A stretch of DNA of 64,000 bases from the NCBI GenBank assembly GCA_036276735.1, contig DASUOH010000025.1, forward strand, positions 56,284 to 120,283, given 5' to 3'. The stretch's first letter is position 1; each line of letters begins with the position of its first letter. Source of the stretch: VRUE01 sp036276735 (GTDB lineage Bacteria; Actinomycetota; Thermoleophilia; Solirubrobacterales; 70-9). The notes below the pieces were generated by a model that was not told the DNA's origin, made no database searches, and saw only the letters and a list, made by a program, of their open reading frames with translations. Both the position numbers and the translations under genes were made by a program. Below, piece by piece: positions 16,528 through 23,766 of this stretch.

Positions 16528-17374
16528 CGATCAGCGTGACGCCGAAGGCGATCGCGACGGTGCCGAGGAGCTGTACGGCGCTGAGCCGCTCGTCGAGCGC
16601 GACGGCGCCGAGCAGGACGGCGAAGAGCGGCTCGGTAGCGGCGACGACGCTGACGTCGAAGACATGCTGGTCGCGCATCGCCAGGGAGATCAGCCCGAAG
16701 CCGATCGTCGCCGCTATCCCGAGCGCGAGGAACCACGGCAGCCGGTCGCCGTGGCCGAGCTCCTCGACGACGCCGAGCGGCGCCGTCAACAGGGCGATCG
16801 TCGCCGCGACCACGGCGCCGATCGCCACCGCGACCGGAGGCGAGAAGCCCTCGACGTCGTCGCTCGCCTCGATGCCCAGCAGGATGCCCGCCCAGGCGAA
16901 CGAGGAGCCAAGGGCGTAGAGCAGCCCAACCAGGTCGTAGTCGCCGACCGCGGGGCCGACCAGGCAGACGATCCCGGCGAAGACGAAGGCAAACGCGAGC
17001 TGGCGCCCCGCCCCCAGCCGCTCGCCGCGCACGGCGCGGGAGTAGAGGGCGAGCCAGAGCGGGCTGATGAAGAGGATCACGATCACCACCGAGAGCGGCA
17101 GCCGCGCCAGCGCCTCGATCTCGCAGAGACCGCCGATGAACATCGCAATGCCGATCGCCAGAGCGCGGCGGCGGGCCGCTCGCGAGCGGAAGGGGAATGC
17201 CCGCACAAGCAGCACCGGCAGGCCAAGCAGCACGGCCGTCGCCAGGTAGCGCAGCGCCAGCAGCGAGCGCGGGTCGCTGCCGCGCTCCAGCGCCTCCTTC
17301 GCGAACAGGCCCATGCAGGCCGTCGCGAAGGCAGCCACCAGGACGAGCCCGACCCCGCGCAGGCGAGCCGACAC
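16475..17374 (-). CDS. EamA (DMT superfamily) transporter
   Basis: A 299-residue integral membrane protein with about ten hydrophobic segments in two repeats, as in EamA/RhaT-type metabolite transporters. The proposed GTG at 17374 follows the ornithine cyclodeaminase stop by one base and gives the protein start SARLRGVGLVLVAAFATACMG; upstream in-frame sequence is out-of-frame ornithine cyclodeaminase coding. It is the last gene of the long operon running leftward from 23022. The substrate may be an amino acid or a pathway product. The last 53 bp lie antisense to the end of the TPP-enzyme gene. Confidence 0.85.
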   Translation of the reverse strand: MSARLRGVGLVLVAAFATACMGLFAKEALERGSDPRSLLALRYLATAVLLGLPVLLVRAFPFRSRAARRRALAIGIAMFIGGLCEIEALARLPLSVVIVILFISPLWLALYSRAVRGERLGAGRQLAFAFVFAGIVCLVGPAVGDYDLVGLLYALGSSFAWAGILLGIEASDDVEGFSPPVAVAIGAVVAATIALLTAPLGVVEELGHGDRLPWFLALGIAATIGFGLISLAMRDQHVFDVSVVAATEPLFAVLLGAVALDERLSAVQLLGTVAIAFGVTLIATAGRSQARSAPVFPVP

Positions 17375-17375
17375 G

Positions 17376-18347
17376 TCAGTCGACCGCGAGCGTCTCGCCG
17401 ACGTCCAGCTCGACCGCCCGGTCGACGACCAGGGTCGCGATCGCGGCGTCCTCGGCGCCGAGGCCGGTGAGGTCGACGACGGCGATGCCCCGCCGCCGAG
17501 CCGGCGGCGCGGCGAGGATCTCGCCGAGCGCCCGCACCCGGTCGCGTTGCGCCGGCGTGTGCTGGAGCTCGCCGACCGAGGCCGCCTGCGCCGGGTCGTC
17601 GGCGACGAGCAGCTCGGCGCGTTCGAGCAGCTGCGGCTGCAACTCCTGCTTGCCCGGCATGTCCGCCCCCACGGCGACGACCGTAGCGCCTTCGTCGAGC
17701 CAGCCGGCCTCGACCAGGAACCGCTGCGAAGGGGTGACGGTGAGGATCGCCTCGGCGCCTTCGACCGCCGCGCGCGGCTCGTCGGTCGCCACCACGTCCA
17801 GGCCGAGGCGCTCGGCCATCTCGGCGGCGTAGCGCTCCGCGCGGCCCAGGTCACGCCCGAAGGCGACCACCCTGCCCAGCCGTCGCCTTCCCGCCAGCGA
17901 TTCGAGCTGGACGCGCGCCTGGATGCCGCAGCCGACGACGCCGACGCGCTCGAGCTCGGCTGGCGCGAGCGCCTCGATCGCCAGCGTGCCGGCGGCGGCG
18001 GTTCGCACGTCGGTCAGGTAGCCGCCGTCGAGGATGATCGCCTTCGGTGCGCCTGTCTCGGCACTGGAGACGAGGCTCATCCCGGACGCCGTCGGCAGCC
18101 CACGGCTGGGGTTCGCGTAGAAGCCGGTCGCCAGCTTCACGGTCCACTCGCCGACACCCTCGAGGTAGGCGCCCTTGACGTGCGCCTCGCCGCGCTCGCC
18201 GAAGTCGAACGACATCGCGCCCGGCGAGCCGACGCGCCCCTGCGCGGTCGCGATCAGCGCCTCGCGCACGGCACCGAGCACGTCGGCGCCGTCGAGGCAG
18301 CGCTCGACGTCGGCGCGCCGCAGGAGGCGGACGGGTGGGGCGCTCAT
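17376..18347 (-). CDS. ornithine cyclodeaminase / mu-crystallin family protein
   Basis: A 323-residue NAD(P)-dependent enzyme. The Rossmann motif VGVVGCGIQARVQLESL is present, preceded by the substrate-site segments VKLATGFYANP and DGGYLTDVRTAAAGTLA that are conserved in this family. Members include ornithine cyclodeaminase, alanine dehydrogenase, ketimine reductase and tauropine-type enzymes, so the exact reaction is open. Its ATG overlaps the stop of the class V aminotransferase gene (ATGA at 18344-18347). Cotranscription with a polyamine-type importer makes ornithine or a cyclic imine a sensible guess. Confidence 0.87.
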   Translation of the reverse strand: MSAPPVRLLRRADVERCLDGADVLGAVREALIATAQGRVGSPGAMSFDFGERGEAHVKGAYLEGVGEWTVKLATGFYANPSRGLPTASGMSLVSSAETGAPKAIILDGGYLTDVRTAAAGTLAIEALAPAELERVGVVGCGIQARVQLESLAGRRRLGRVVAFGRDLGRAERYAAEMAERLGLDVVATDEPRAAVEGAEAILTVTPSQRFLVEAGWLDEGATVVAVGADMPGKQELQPQLLERAELLVADDPAQAASVGELQHTPAQRDRVRALGEILAAPPARRRGIAVVDLTGLGAEDAAIATLVVDRAVELDVGETLAVD

Positions 18348-19549
18348 CTAGATGATCGATGCGAGCGGACCGGTTCGCGGCGCTCGAGCACCCGCTCGAG
18401 CACCCCGAGCGCCAGTGTGACGTCGTCGCTCGTGTTGAAGAAGTGAGGCGAAAAGCGGGTCGAGCCGAAGCGGGGCGAGACGATCACGTCGGAGCCGTTC
18501 AGCCAGGCGGCGACCTGCTCGCCGTCGAGGCCGGGGAAGCCGGCGGTGAGGATGCTGGAGCGCAGCTCGTCCTCGGCCGGGGTGACGATCTCGGCGCCGA
18601 GCTCCTCAAGGCCTCGCCGCAGCGCGGCGGAGAGCTCGAGGTTGTGGGCGAAGATCGCCTCGACGCCGATCTCGTCGACGTGCTCGATCGCGGCGGCGAG
18701 CGCGACGCCGGCGCCGTAGGCCATCGTCGAGAACTCCATCTGGGCGAGCGGCGAGGCCGCCAGTCCCATCTGGGAGGCGTCCATCGAGTAGGGGTCGGCG
18801 GTGCTCTTCCAGCCGACGAAGTGGGGGTCGAGCCGCTCGACCAAGCGCGGGCTGACCTGGCAGATCGCCGCCCCGAAGGGCCCGCACAGCCACTTGTAGC
18901 CGGCGCAGAGGAAGGCGTCGACGCGGTTGTCTGAGAGGTCGATCGGGACCGCCCCGGCCGACTGGCTGCCGTCGACAATCAGCCAGGCGCCGTGTCCCTC
19001 CGCCAGCTTCGCCAACCCGTCGAGGTCGAAGCGGTGGCCGGTCGCATACTGGACGTGGCTGACGCAGATCACCTCGGTGTCCTCGTCGACGAACTCGGCG
19101 AGCGTCTCGAGCGAGAGCGACTGGGGGCGCTCCGCGGCACGGACGAGGCGCACCTCCGCCCCGGTCTCGCGGGCGACGCGCATCCACGGGTAGACGACGC
19201 TCGGGAACTCGAGGTCGATGGAGACGATGTTGGTGCCGGCGGCCGGGCGCAGCGACCAGGCGATCTGCGAGAGCGCCTCGGTGACGCTGGTCGTCACGGC
19301 GATCTGCTCGGGCGAGACGTTGAGGAGGGCGCCCGCCGCGGCGCGGGCCCAGTCGAGGGCGGCGACCTCGGTCCGCTCGTCGAACCAGGTGGTGCCGTAG
19401 AGGGAGAGCTGGCGTTCGAACTGCTCGGCGGTGAAGCGGGCCGCGACCGGCATCAGCCCGATCGAGGCGGTGTTGAGGTAGCAGAGCTCTGAGAGCGAGG
19501 GGAATTCGCGCGCCGGGGCGAGCCCGGTCCGAGTAGCCGCCACACTCAT
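18344..19549 (-). CDS. class V aminotransferase (isopenicillin-N-epimerase/kynureninase-like)
   Basis: A 401-residue fold-type-I PLP enzyme. The PLP aspartate lies in LIVDGSQSAGAVPIDL (Asp193) and the Schiff-base lysine in LCAGYKWLCGPFG (Lys219). The overall pattern matches class V enzymes related to cysteine desulfurase, isopenicillin-N epimerase and 2-aminoethylphosphonate-type aminotransferases; no persulfide cysteine loop of desulfurases is evident. It is coupled by ATGA overlaps to the GntR gene upstream and to the ornithine cyclodeaminase homologue downstream. It may feed an amino or imino product to the latter. Confidence 0.87.
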   Translation of the reverse strand: MSVAATRTGLAPAREFPSLSELCYLNTASIGLMPVAARFTAEQFERQLSLYGTTWFDERTEVAALDWARAAAGALLNVSPEQIAVTTSVTEALSQIAWSLRPAAGTNIVSIDLEFPSVVYPWMRVARETGAEVRLVRAAERPQSLSLETLAEFVDEDTEVICVSHVQYATGHRFDLDGLAKLAEGHGAWLIVDGSQSAGAVPIDLSDNRVDAFLCAGYKWLCGPFGAAICQVSPRLVERLDPHFVGWKSTADPYSMDASQMGLAASPLAQMEFSTMAYGAGVALAAAIEHVDEIGVEAIFAHNLELSAALRRGLEELGAEIVTPAEDELRSSILTAGFPGLDGEQVAAWLNGSDVIVSPRFGSTRFSPHFFNTSDDVTLALGVLERVLERREPVRSHRSSR

Positions 19550-20277
19550 GTTCCCGCCCCCGTCGGCGCCGGCTCGTCGCTGCGCACCGAGTCGGTCAGG
19601 TCGAGCAGGATCGCTTCCGCGTCGCCGAGGTGCTCTCGGACCGCCGCGGCGCAGCCCTTGCTGTCGCCGTCGCGGAGCAGCTCGACGATCCGCCGGTGCT
19701 GCTCGGTGTCGCGCTCGCGCGCCTCGGTGCTGACCCCGCCGCCGAGGTAGAAGCCGAGCCGCAGCTTGCGCAGCAGGCCGAGGAAGAACTCGCTCAGCGC
19801 CTCGCTCGACAGCGCCGCGACCAGCGTCGCGTGGAAGCTGATGTCCGCCTCGAAGGCCGCGTGCAGATCGCCGTCGGCGATCGCGCGCTCGCGTGCCTCG
19901 CAGGCCTCCTCCAGCCGCCGCATCTCCTCCTCGCCCATCTCGATCGCGGGAGCAACCGCGCTCAGTTCAACCGCTACGCGGGCGCGGAAGAGGTCGGTCA
20001 CGTCCTCGCGCGAGAGCTCGGTCACCGTGACGCCGCGGTAGGCGTTGTAGGTGACGAGGCCGTCGCGCTCCAGCAGTCGCAGCGCCTCCCTGATCGTGTT
20101 GCGGGAGACGCCGATCCACTCCTGCAGCTGGCTCTCGCGCAGCGGCGTTCCCGGCACCACCTCGCCGCGCAGAATCAGGTCGCAAATGCCGTCGGCGATG
20201 CGCTCAACCGTGGTGACGCGGGTAAGGGCCAGTTTGCCGAGCCGGCTGGGAGTTTGGTCTTTCGCGCCATCCTTCAT
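19546..20277 (-). CDS. GntR/FadR (FCD) family transcriptional regulator 2
   Basis: A 243-residue regulator with a winged helix-turn-helix (~25-90; GVSRNTIREALRLLERDGLV) and an FCD domain (~100-230; the metal/ligand pattern FHATLVAAL and EQHRRIVELL). The ATG at 20277 overlaps the last base of the ATPase stop. The frame stays open to 20385, but that stretch is antisense-frame ATPase coding. Being inside the transport operon, it probably controls transporter and catabolic genes in response to the imported compound. Candidate sites are at 23037-23049 and 20285-20297, and possibly 8470-8482. Confidence 0.88.
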   Translation of the reverse strand: MKDGAKDQTPSRLGKLALTRVTTVERIADGICDLILRGEVVPGTPLRESQLQEWIGVSRNTIREALRLLERDGLVTYNAYRGVTVTELSREDVTDLFRARVAVELSAVAPAIEMGEEEMRRLEEACEARERAIADGDLHAAFEADISFHATLVAALSSEALSEFFLGLLRKLRLGFYLGGGVSTEARERDTEQHRRIVELLRDGDSKGCAAAVREHLGDAEAILLDLTDSVRSDEPAPTGAGT

Positions 20278-21344
20278 CAGTAGGATTGTTGGACAGTAGC
20301 ACCGATTTCCTCCTCGTTCTCGCCGTTGGACGCAGGTCCGAGATGGCCGTCGTCGGGCACCAGGAGGGCGTCCTCCGAGCGCCATCCGAAGCCGACCTCC
20401 TCGCCCACCGCGGGCGCCGCGGCGGCTCGCGCGTCCTGGCGGACGAGAAAGACGCGCTCTCCACAGGCGATCGTGATCCGCCGGCTGGCGCCCAGGTAGG
20501 AGACGTCGGTGACGCGCCCGGTCAGCTCGGTATTCAGCCCCGTCCGCGCCCCAGCCTCGAACAGGCCGATCGAGTCCGGGCGCACGACGTAGCAGCGGTC
20601 GCCGGCGATGATGATGTTCGACTCCCCCATGAATTCGGCGACGAAGCGGTTGGCGGGGCGCTCGTAGAGATCCTCCGGCCTGCCCACCTGCTCGATCCGG
20701 CCGCGCTGGAAGACCGCGATGCGATCCGACAGGGCGAGCGCCTCGCTCTGGTCGTGGGTCACGTAGACGAAGGTGATGCCGAGGTCGCGGTGGATCGACT
20801 TGATCTCCCGCTGCAGGCTCTCGCGCAGCTTGCGGTCGAGCGCTCCGAGCGGCTCGTCCATCAAGAGCAGGCGCGGGTTGAAGACGATCGCGCGGGCGAA
20901 GGCGACGCGCTGCTGCTGGCCGCCGCTCAGCTCGCGTGGGTGGCGATGGCCGATGTCGCCGAGCCCGACCAGGTGCAGTGCCTCGGCGACGCGCCGCTCG
21001 CGCTCCGCCTTCCCCAGCCCGCGCTGCTTGAGCGAGTAGGCGACGTTGGCCGCCGCCGTCATGTGGGGGAAGAGCGCGTAGTTCTGGAAGATGACCCCGA
21101 TGTTGCGCTTGTGGGTGGGGATCGGCGCGATCGGCGCGCCGTCGAGGTAGATCTCCCCCTCGCTGAGCGGGGCGAAGCCGGCGATCGCGTTCAGCATCGT
21201 CGTCTTGCCCGAGCCGCTCGGCCCGAGCAGGGTCAGGAACTCGCCCGGGCGGACGTCGATCGAGACGCCCCCCAGGGCGACGACGTCGCCGTAGCGCTTG
21301 ACCGCGCCCTCGACCCGGAGGCCGGCGCCGCGCGACTCAGGCAT
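20277..21344 (-). CDS. ABC importer ATPase, spermidine/putrescine type (PotA-like)
   Basis: A 355-residue ATP-binding subunit with Walker A GPSGSGKTT (41-49), a Q-loop (FQNYALFPHMT), ABC signature LSGGQQQR (139-146), Walker B LLLMDEP (Asp163) and a C-terminal TOBE-type region (~285-335) seen in PotA/FbpC/CysA proteins. Its start overlaps the end of the permease gene by 8 bp, so the products are made together. It would energise uptake with the fused permease and a binding protein, probably the one encoded at 7378-8430. Confidence 0.92.
   Translation of the reverse strand: MPESRGAGLRVEGAVKRYGDVVALGGVSIDVRPGEFLTLLGPSGSGKTTMLNAIAGFAPLSEGEIYLDGAPIAPIPTHKRNIGVIFQNYALFPHMTAAANVAYSLKQRGLGKAERERRVAEALHLVGLGDIGHRHPRELSGGQQQRVAFARAIVFNPRLLLMDEPLGALDRKLRESLQREIKSIHRDLGITFVYVTHDQSEALALSDRIAVFQRGRIEQVGRPEDLYERPANRFVAEFMGESNIIIAGDRCYVVRPDSIGLFEAGARTGLNTELTGRVTDVSYLGASRRITIACGERVFLVRQDARAAAAPAVGEEVGFGWRSEDALLVPDDGHLGPASNGENEEEIGATVQQSY
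20285..20297 (-). promoter_or_regulatory. ATTGTTGGACAGT operator-like site before the GntR gene
   Basis: Read on the plus strand, ATTGTTGGACAGT is a near-perfect inverted repeat (ATTGT-TGG-ACA[G]T) 8 bp upstream of the GntR gene, within the last codons of the ATPase gene. It shares 11 of 13 bases with the site upstream of the permease. An internal operator for autoregulation is plausible. Being in coding sequence, it could also be chance. Confidence 0.4.
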
Positions 21345-23022
21345 GAGAGATCCTCCTCAGCTGCCAGGCGCCGAGCATCAGAACGACCGTCGCCGCCAGG
21401 ATCAGCGAGGCGGCGGCGGCGATCGTCGGGTCGGCGCCGCGCAGCACGCTGCGGTACATCTCGACCGGCAGGGTCGAGACGGTCGGCGAGGAGATGAACA
21501 CCGAGGCGAGCACCTCGTCGAAGGAGGTGAGAAAGGCGAACAGCGCCCCGGCCATGATCGAGGGCGCCATGACGGGCAGCGTCACCGTCGCCATCGCCTC
21601 GAGGCGGCCGGCGCCGAGGCTGGCGGCTGCGTCCTCGAGCCGCGTGTCGAAGCTGCGCAGGCCGGCGCCGACGATGACGACGACGAGCGGCACGGCCAGG
21701 GCGGTGTGGGCGAGGACGAAGCCCTCGAAGGTGCCGACCAGCTGCCACTCGAGAAAGACGGCGTAGACGCCGACCGCGAAGACGACCAGCGGCAGGATCA
21801 TCGGCGTCACGATCAGGCCGCCGATCAGCGCCTTGCCGGGGAACGAGCCGCGCACGATTGCCAACGCCGCCATGCAGCCCAGCAGCGTCGCCAAGACCGT
21901 CGAGACCAGCCCGACGCCGAGCGAGCGGACGAGCGATTCGGTCCAGACCGGGTCCTCGAAGAAGTTCACGTACCACTGCGTCGACCAGGACTCGGGCGGG
22001 AAGACGATCGAGGCCTCGCCGGAGAAGCTCTGCGGGAAGACGACCAGCATCGGGGCGATCAGCCCGAACACGGTCGCGCCGCAGGCCACCCAGAGCAGGA
22101 CACGACCGGCGCTGAGGCGCCAGCCGCCCTCCGGCCGATGGAGCCCCAGCGAGCCTCCCTCCTGCTCGGGGACCCGCCAGCGGCGCGCCGCGGCGGCGCA
22201 GGCGGCGAGCAGCGCCAGCGTCACGACGGTGAGGATCACCGCCATCGCGCCGACGTGCCCCCAGGCGAGCAGCTGGCCGACCTGGATCTGCATCAGCTGG
22301 GAGTAGAGGGCGTTGGTCGGCGAGCCGATCAGCGCCGGCGTCACGTAGAAGCCGAGGGTGAGGACGAAGACGAGCAGGCAGCCGGCCATCACGCCGGGCA
22401 GCGAGAGCGGCAGGTAGACGGAGAGGAAGCGGCGCAGCGGCGGCGCGCCGAGGCTCTCGCCGGCCATCAGCAGGCGGCGGTCGATCCCGCGCATCGTCGC
22501 GTATAGGGGGAGCACCATCAGCGGCAGGAGGATCTGCGTGAAGACGATCGCGACGCCGAGGTCGGTGCCGATCAGCTCGACCCGGGCCAGGCCGAGCGCC
22601 GCGATCGCGTCGTTGAGCGGGCCGTTGTCCTGGAGGATCACCAGCCAGGCGTAGTTGCGGACCATGAAGCTGGTGAAGCCGGCGATCACGACGGTCCCGA
22701 GCAGGATAGCCCGCGTCCGTGCGCCCACCGTGGTCAGCAGGTAGGCGTACGGGTAGCCGACCAAGAGGCAGATCGCGGTGACCGCGACGGCGGTGACGAG
22801 CGTGCGCCGCAGCACGACCAGGTTGGTGGAGGAGTCGAAGAACCAGCCGTAGTTGTCGAGGCCAGCGACCTCGGGCAGGTTGAAGTCGGTGACGCTGCGA
22901 ACCAACACGGTCAGGGTCGGGAAGACGAAGAAGAGGGCGAGGAAGGCGACAAGCGGCAGGACAAGCAAGCTCCAGCGGTCGAAACGCAGGCGGCTCGCGA
23001 TGGTGCTCATCGTTGCCAACAT
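21337..23022 (-). CDS. fused two-domain ABC permease (PotB-PotC-like)
   Basis: A 561-residue membrane protein made of two BPD_transp_1 permease units in one chain. Unit 1 (residues ~1-270) carries the EAA-type loop AGESLGAPPLRRFLSVYLPL. A hydrophilic linker lies near 270-300. Unit 2 (~300-561) has the loop EDAAASLGAGRLEAMATVTLP. Polyamine importers normally encode these as separate PotB and PotC subunits of ~280 residues each, so the fusion is notable, though fused forms occur in FbpB-type iron and some thiamine systems. The ATG at 23022 lies 6 bp after a TAGAAT -10-like hexamer, suggesting a leaderless message; an ATG at 23010 is an alternative. Confidence 0.9.
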   Translation of the reverse strand: MLATMSTIASRLRFDRWSLLVLPLVAFLALFFVFPTLTVLVRSVTDFNLPEVAGLDNYGWFFDSSTNLVVLRRTLVTAVAVTAICLLVGYPYAYLLTTVGARTRAILLGTVVIAGFTSFMVRNYAWLVILQDNGPLNDAIAALGLARVELIGTDLGVAIVFTQILLPLMVLPLYATMRGIDRRLLMAGESLGAPPLRRFLSVYLPLSLPGVMAGCLLVFVLTLGFYVTPALIGSPTNALYSQLMQIQVGQLLAWGHVGAMAVILTVVTLALLAACAAAARRWRVPEQEGGSLGLHRPEGGWRLSAGRVLLWVACGATVFGLIAPMLVVFPQSFSGEASIVFPPESWSTQWYVNFFEDPVWTESLVRSLGVGLVSTVLATLLGCMAALAIVRGSFPGKALIGGLIVTPMILPLVVFAVGVYAVFLEWQLVGTFEGFVLAHTALAVPLVVVIVGAGLRSFDTRLEDAAASLGAGRLEAMATVTLPVMAPSIMAGALFAFLTSFDEVLASVFISSPTVSTLPVEMYRSVLRGADPTIAAAASLILAATVVLMLGAWQLRRISHA

Positions 23023-23028
23023 AGCGAG

Positions 23029-23049
23029 ATTCTAGGATCGTCCAACAAT
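23029..23049 (-). promoter_or_regulatory. promoter and GntR-type operator of the transporter operon
   Basis: On the minus strand the sequence reads ATTGTTGGACGAT (23049 to 23037), which fits the FCD-type operator consensus TnGTnnnACnA exactly. Two bases later comes TAGAAT (23034-23029), a good -10 hexamer, which ends 6 bp before the permease ATG. The operator therefore sits in the -35/-10 spacer, a classic repression position, and the mRNA would start at or next to the start codon. Confidence 0.55.
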
Positions 23050-23063
23050 GGGTCTTTCAGTCC

Positions 23064-23699
23064 TCACTCAGCTGGCTTCACGGCGACCATGAGCGCCATC
23101 TCACGCCACTTCCAATAGCAGTCGACGTCGTCGAAGCCGATCTCGCGCAGCCAGCCCAGTTGCGTCTCCACGTCGAGGGTTCGGTCCGAGGGGTCCTCGT
23201 TCTCGACCGGCTCGCCGATCGCTTCGAAGAAGGCGCGATGAAGACGCGGCGTCGGCGAGGCGACGTGCTCGAAGTTGGCGAAGACGCCGCCCGGCTCGAG
23301 CAGCTCGAAGACCTCCGCGTAGAGCGAGCGCTTGCGCTCGTGCTCGAGGTGGTGGATCGCGAAGGAGGAGACGACGGCGTCGAAGCGCCCCAGCTCGGGC
23401 AGCGGCTCGGTCAGGTCGTGCTCGACCAGCTCGACGCGCTCCTCCCCGACGAAGCGCCGGCGTGCCGCGGCGAGCATGACGTCGGAGAAGTCGACGCCGA
23501 CCCCGCGCATCCCCAGCCGCTCCGCCAGCAGCAGGCCGAGCAGGCGCCCATCGCCGGTGCCGAGGTCGAGCACGCGGCCGACGTCGGCCGGCACCTGCTC
23601 CAACAGGACGCCCTCGCCCTCCAGCCGGTGCGGGAAATCGTCGACCCGGGCCAGGTAGCGACCGACATGGTCGGCTTCCCTCCACTCTTCGGCTGGCAT
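23064..23699 (-). CDS. class I SAM-dependent methyltransferase
   Basis: A 211-residue methyltransferase. Motif I VLDLGTGDGRLLGLLL, the acidic residue ending strand 2 (GVGVDFSDVML), and the post-motif FDAVVSSFAIHHL (as in UbiE/Methyltransf_25 proteins) are all visible. The frame is open to 23861, but the ATG at 23699 gives the usual N-terminus (PAEEWREADHVGRYL) and avoids overlap with the divergent hydrolase gene. The substrate is unknown; the IHHLEHERK pattern fits a small-molecule methylase. It lies just upstream of the transporter promoter and is probably not part of that operon. Confidence 0.85.
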   Translation of the reverse strand: MPAEEWREADHVGRYLARVDDFPHRLEGEGVLLEQVPADVGRVLDLGTGDGRLLGLLLAERLGMRGVGVDFSDVMLAAARRRFVGEERVELVEHDLTEPLPELGRFDAVVSSFAIHHLEHERKRSLYAEVFELLEPGGVFANFEHVASPTPRLHRAFFEAIGEPVENEDPSDRTLDVETQLGWLREIGFDDVDCYWKWREMALMVAVKPAE

Positions 23700-23766
23700 G
23701 CGGCCAGTATTGCCGACCTCGAACTGCCGGCTTGCGCGGCTCGCCGCCTGGGTAACCGCAAGGCGT

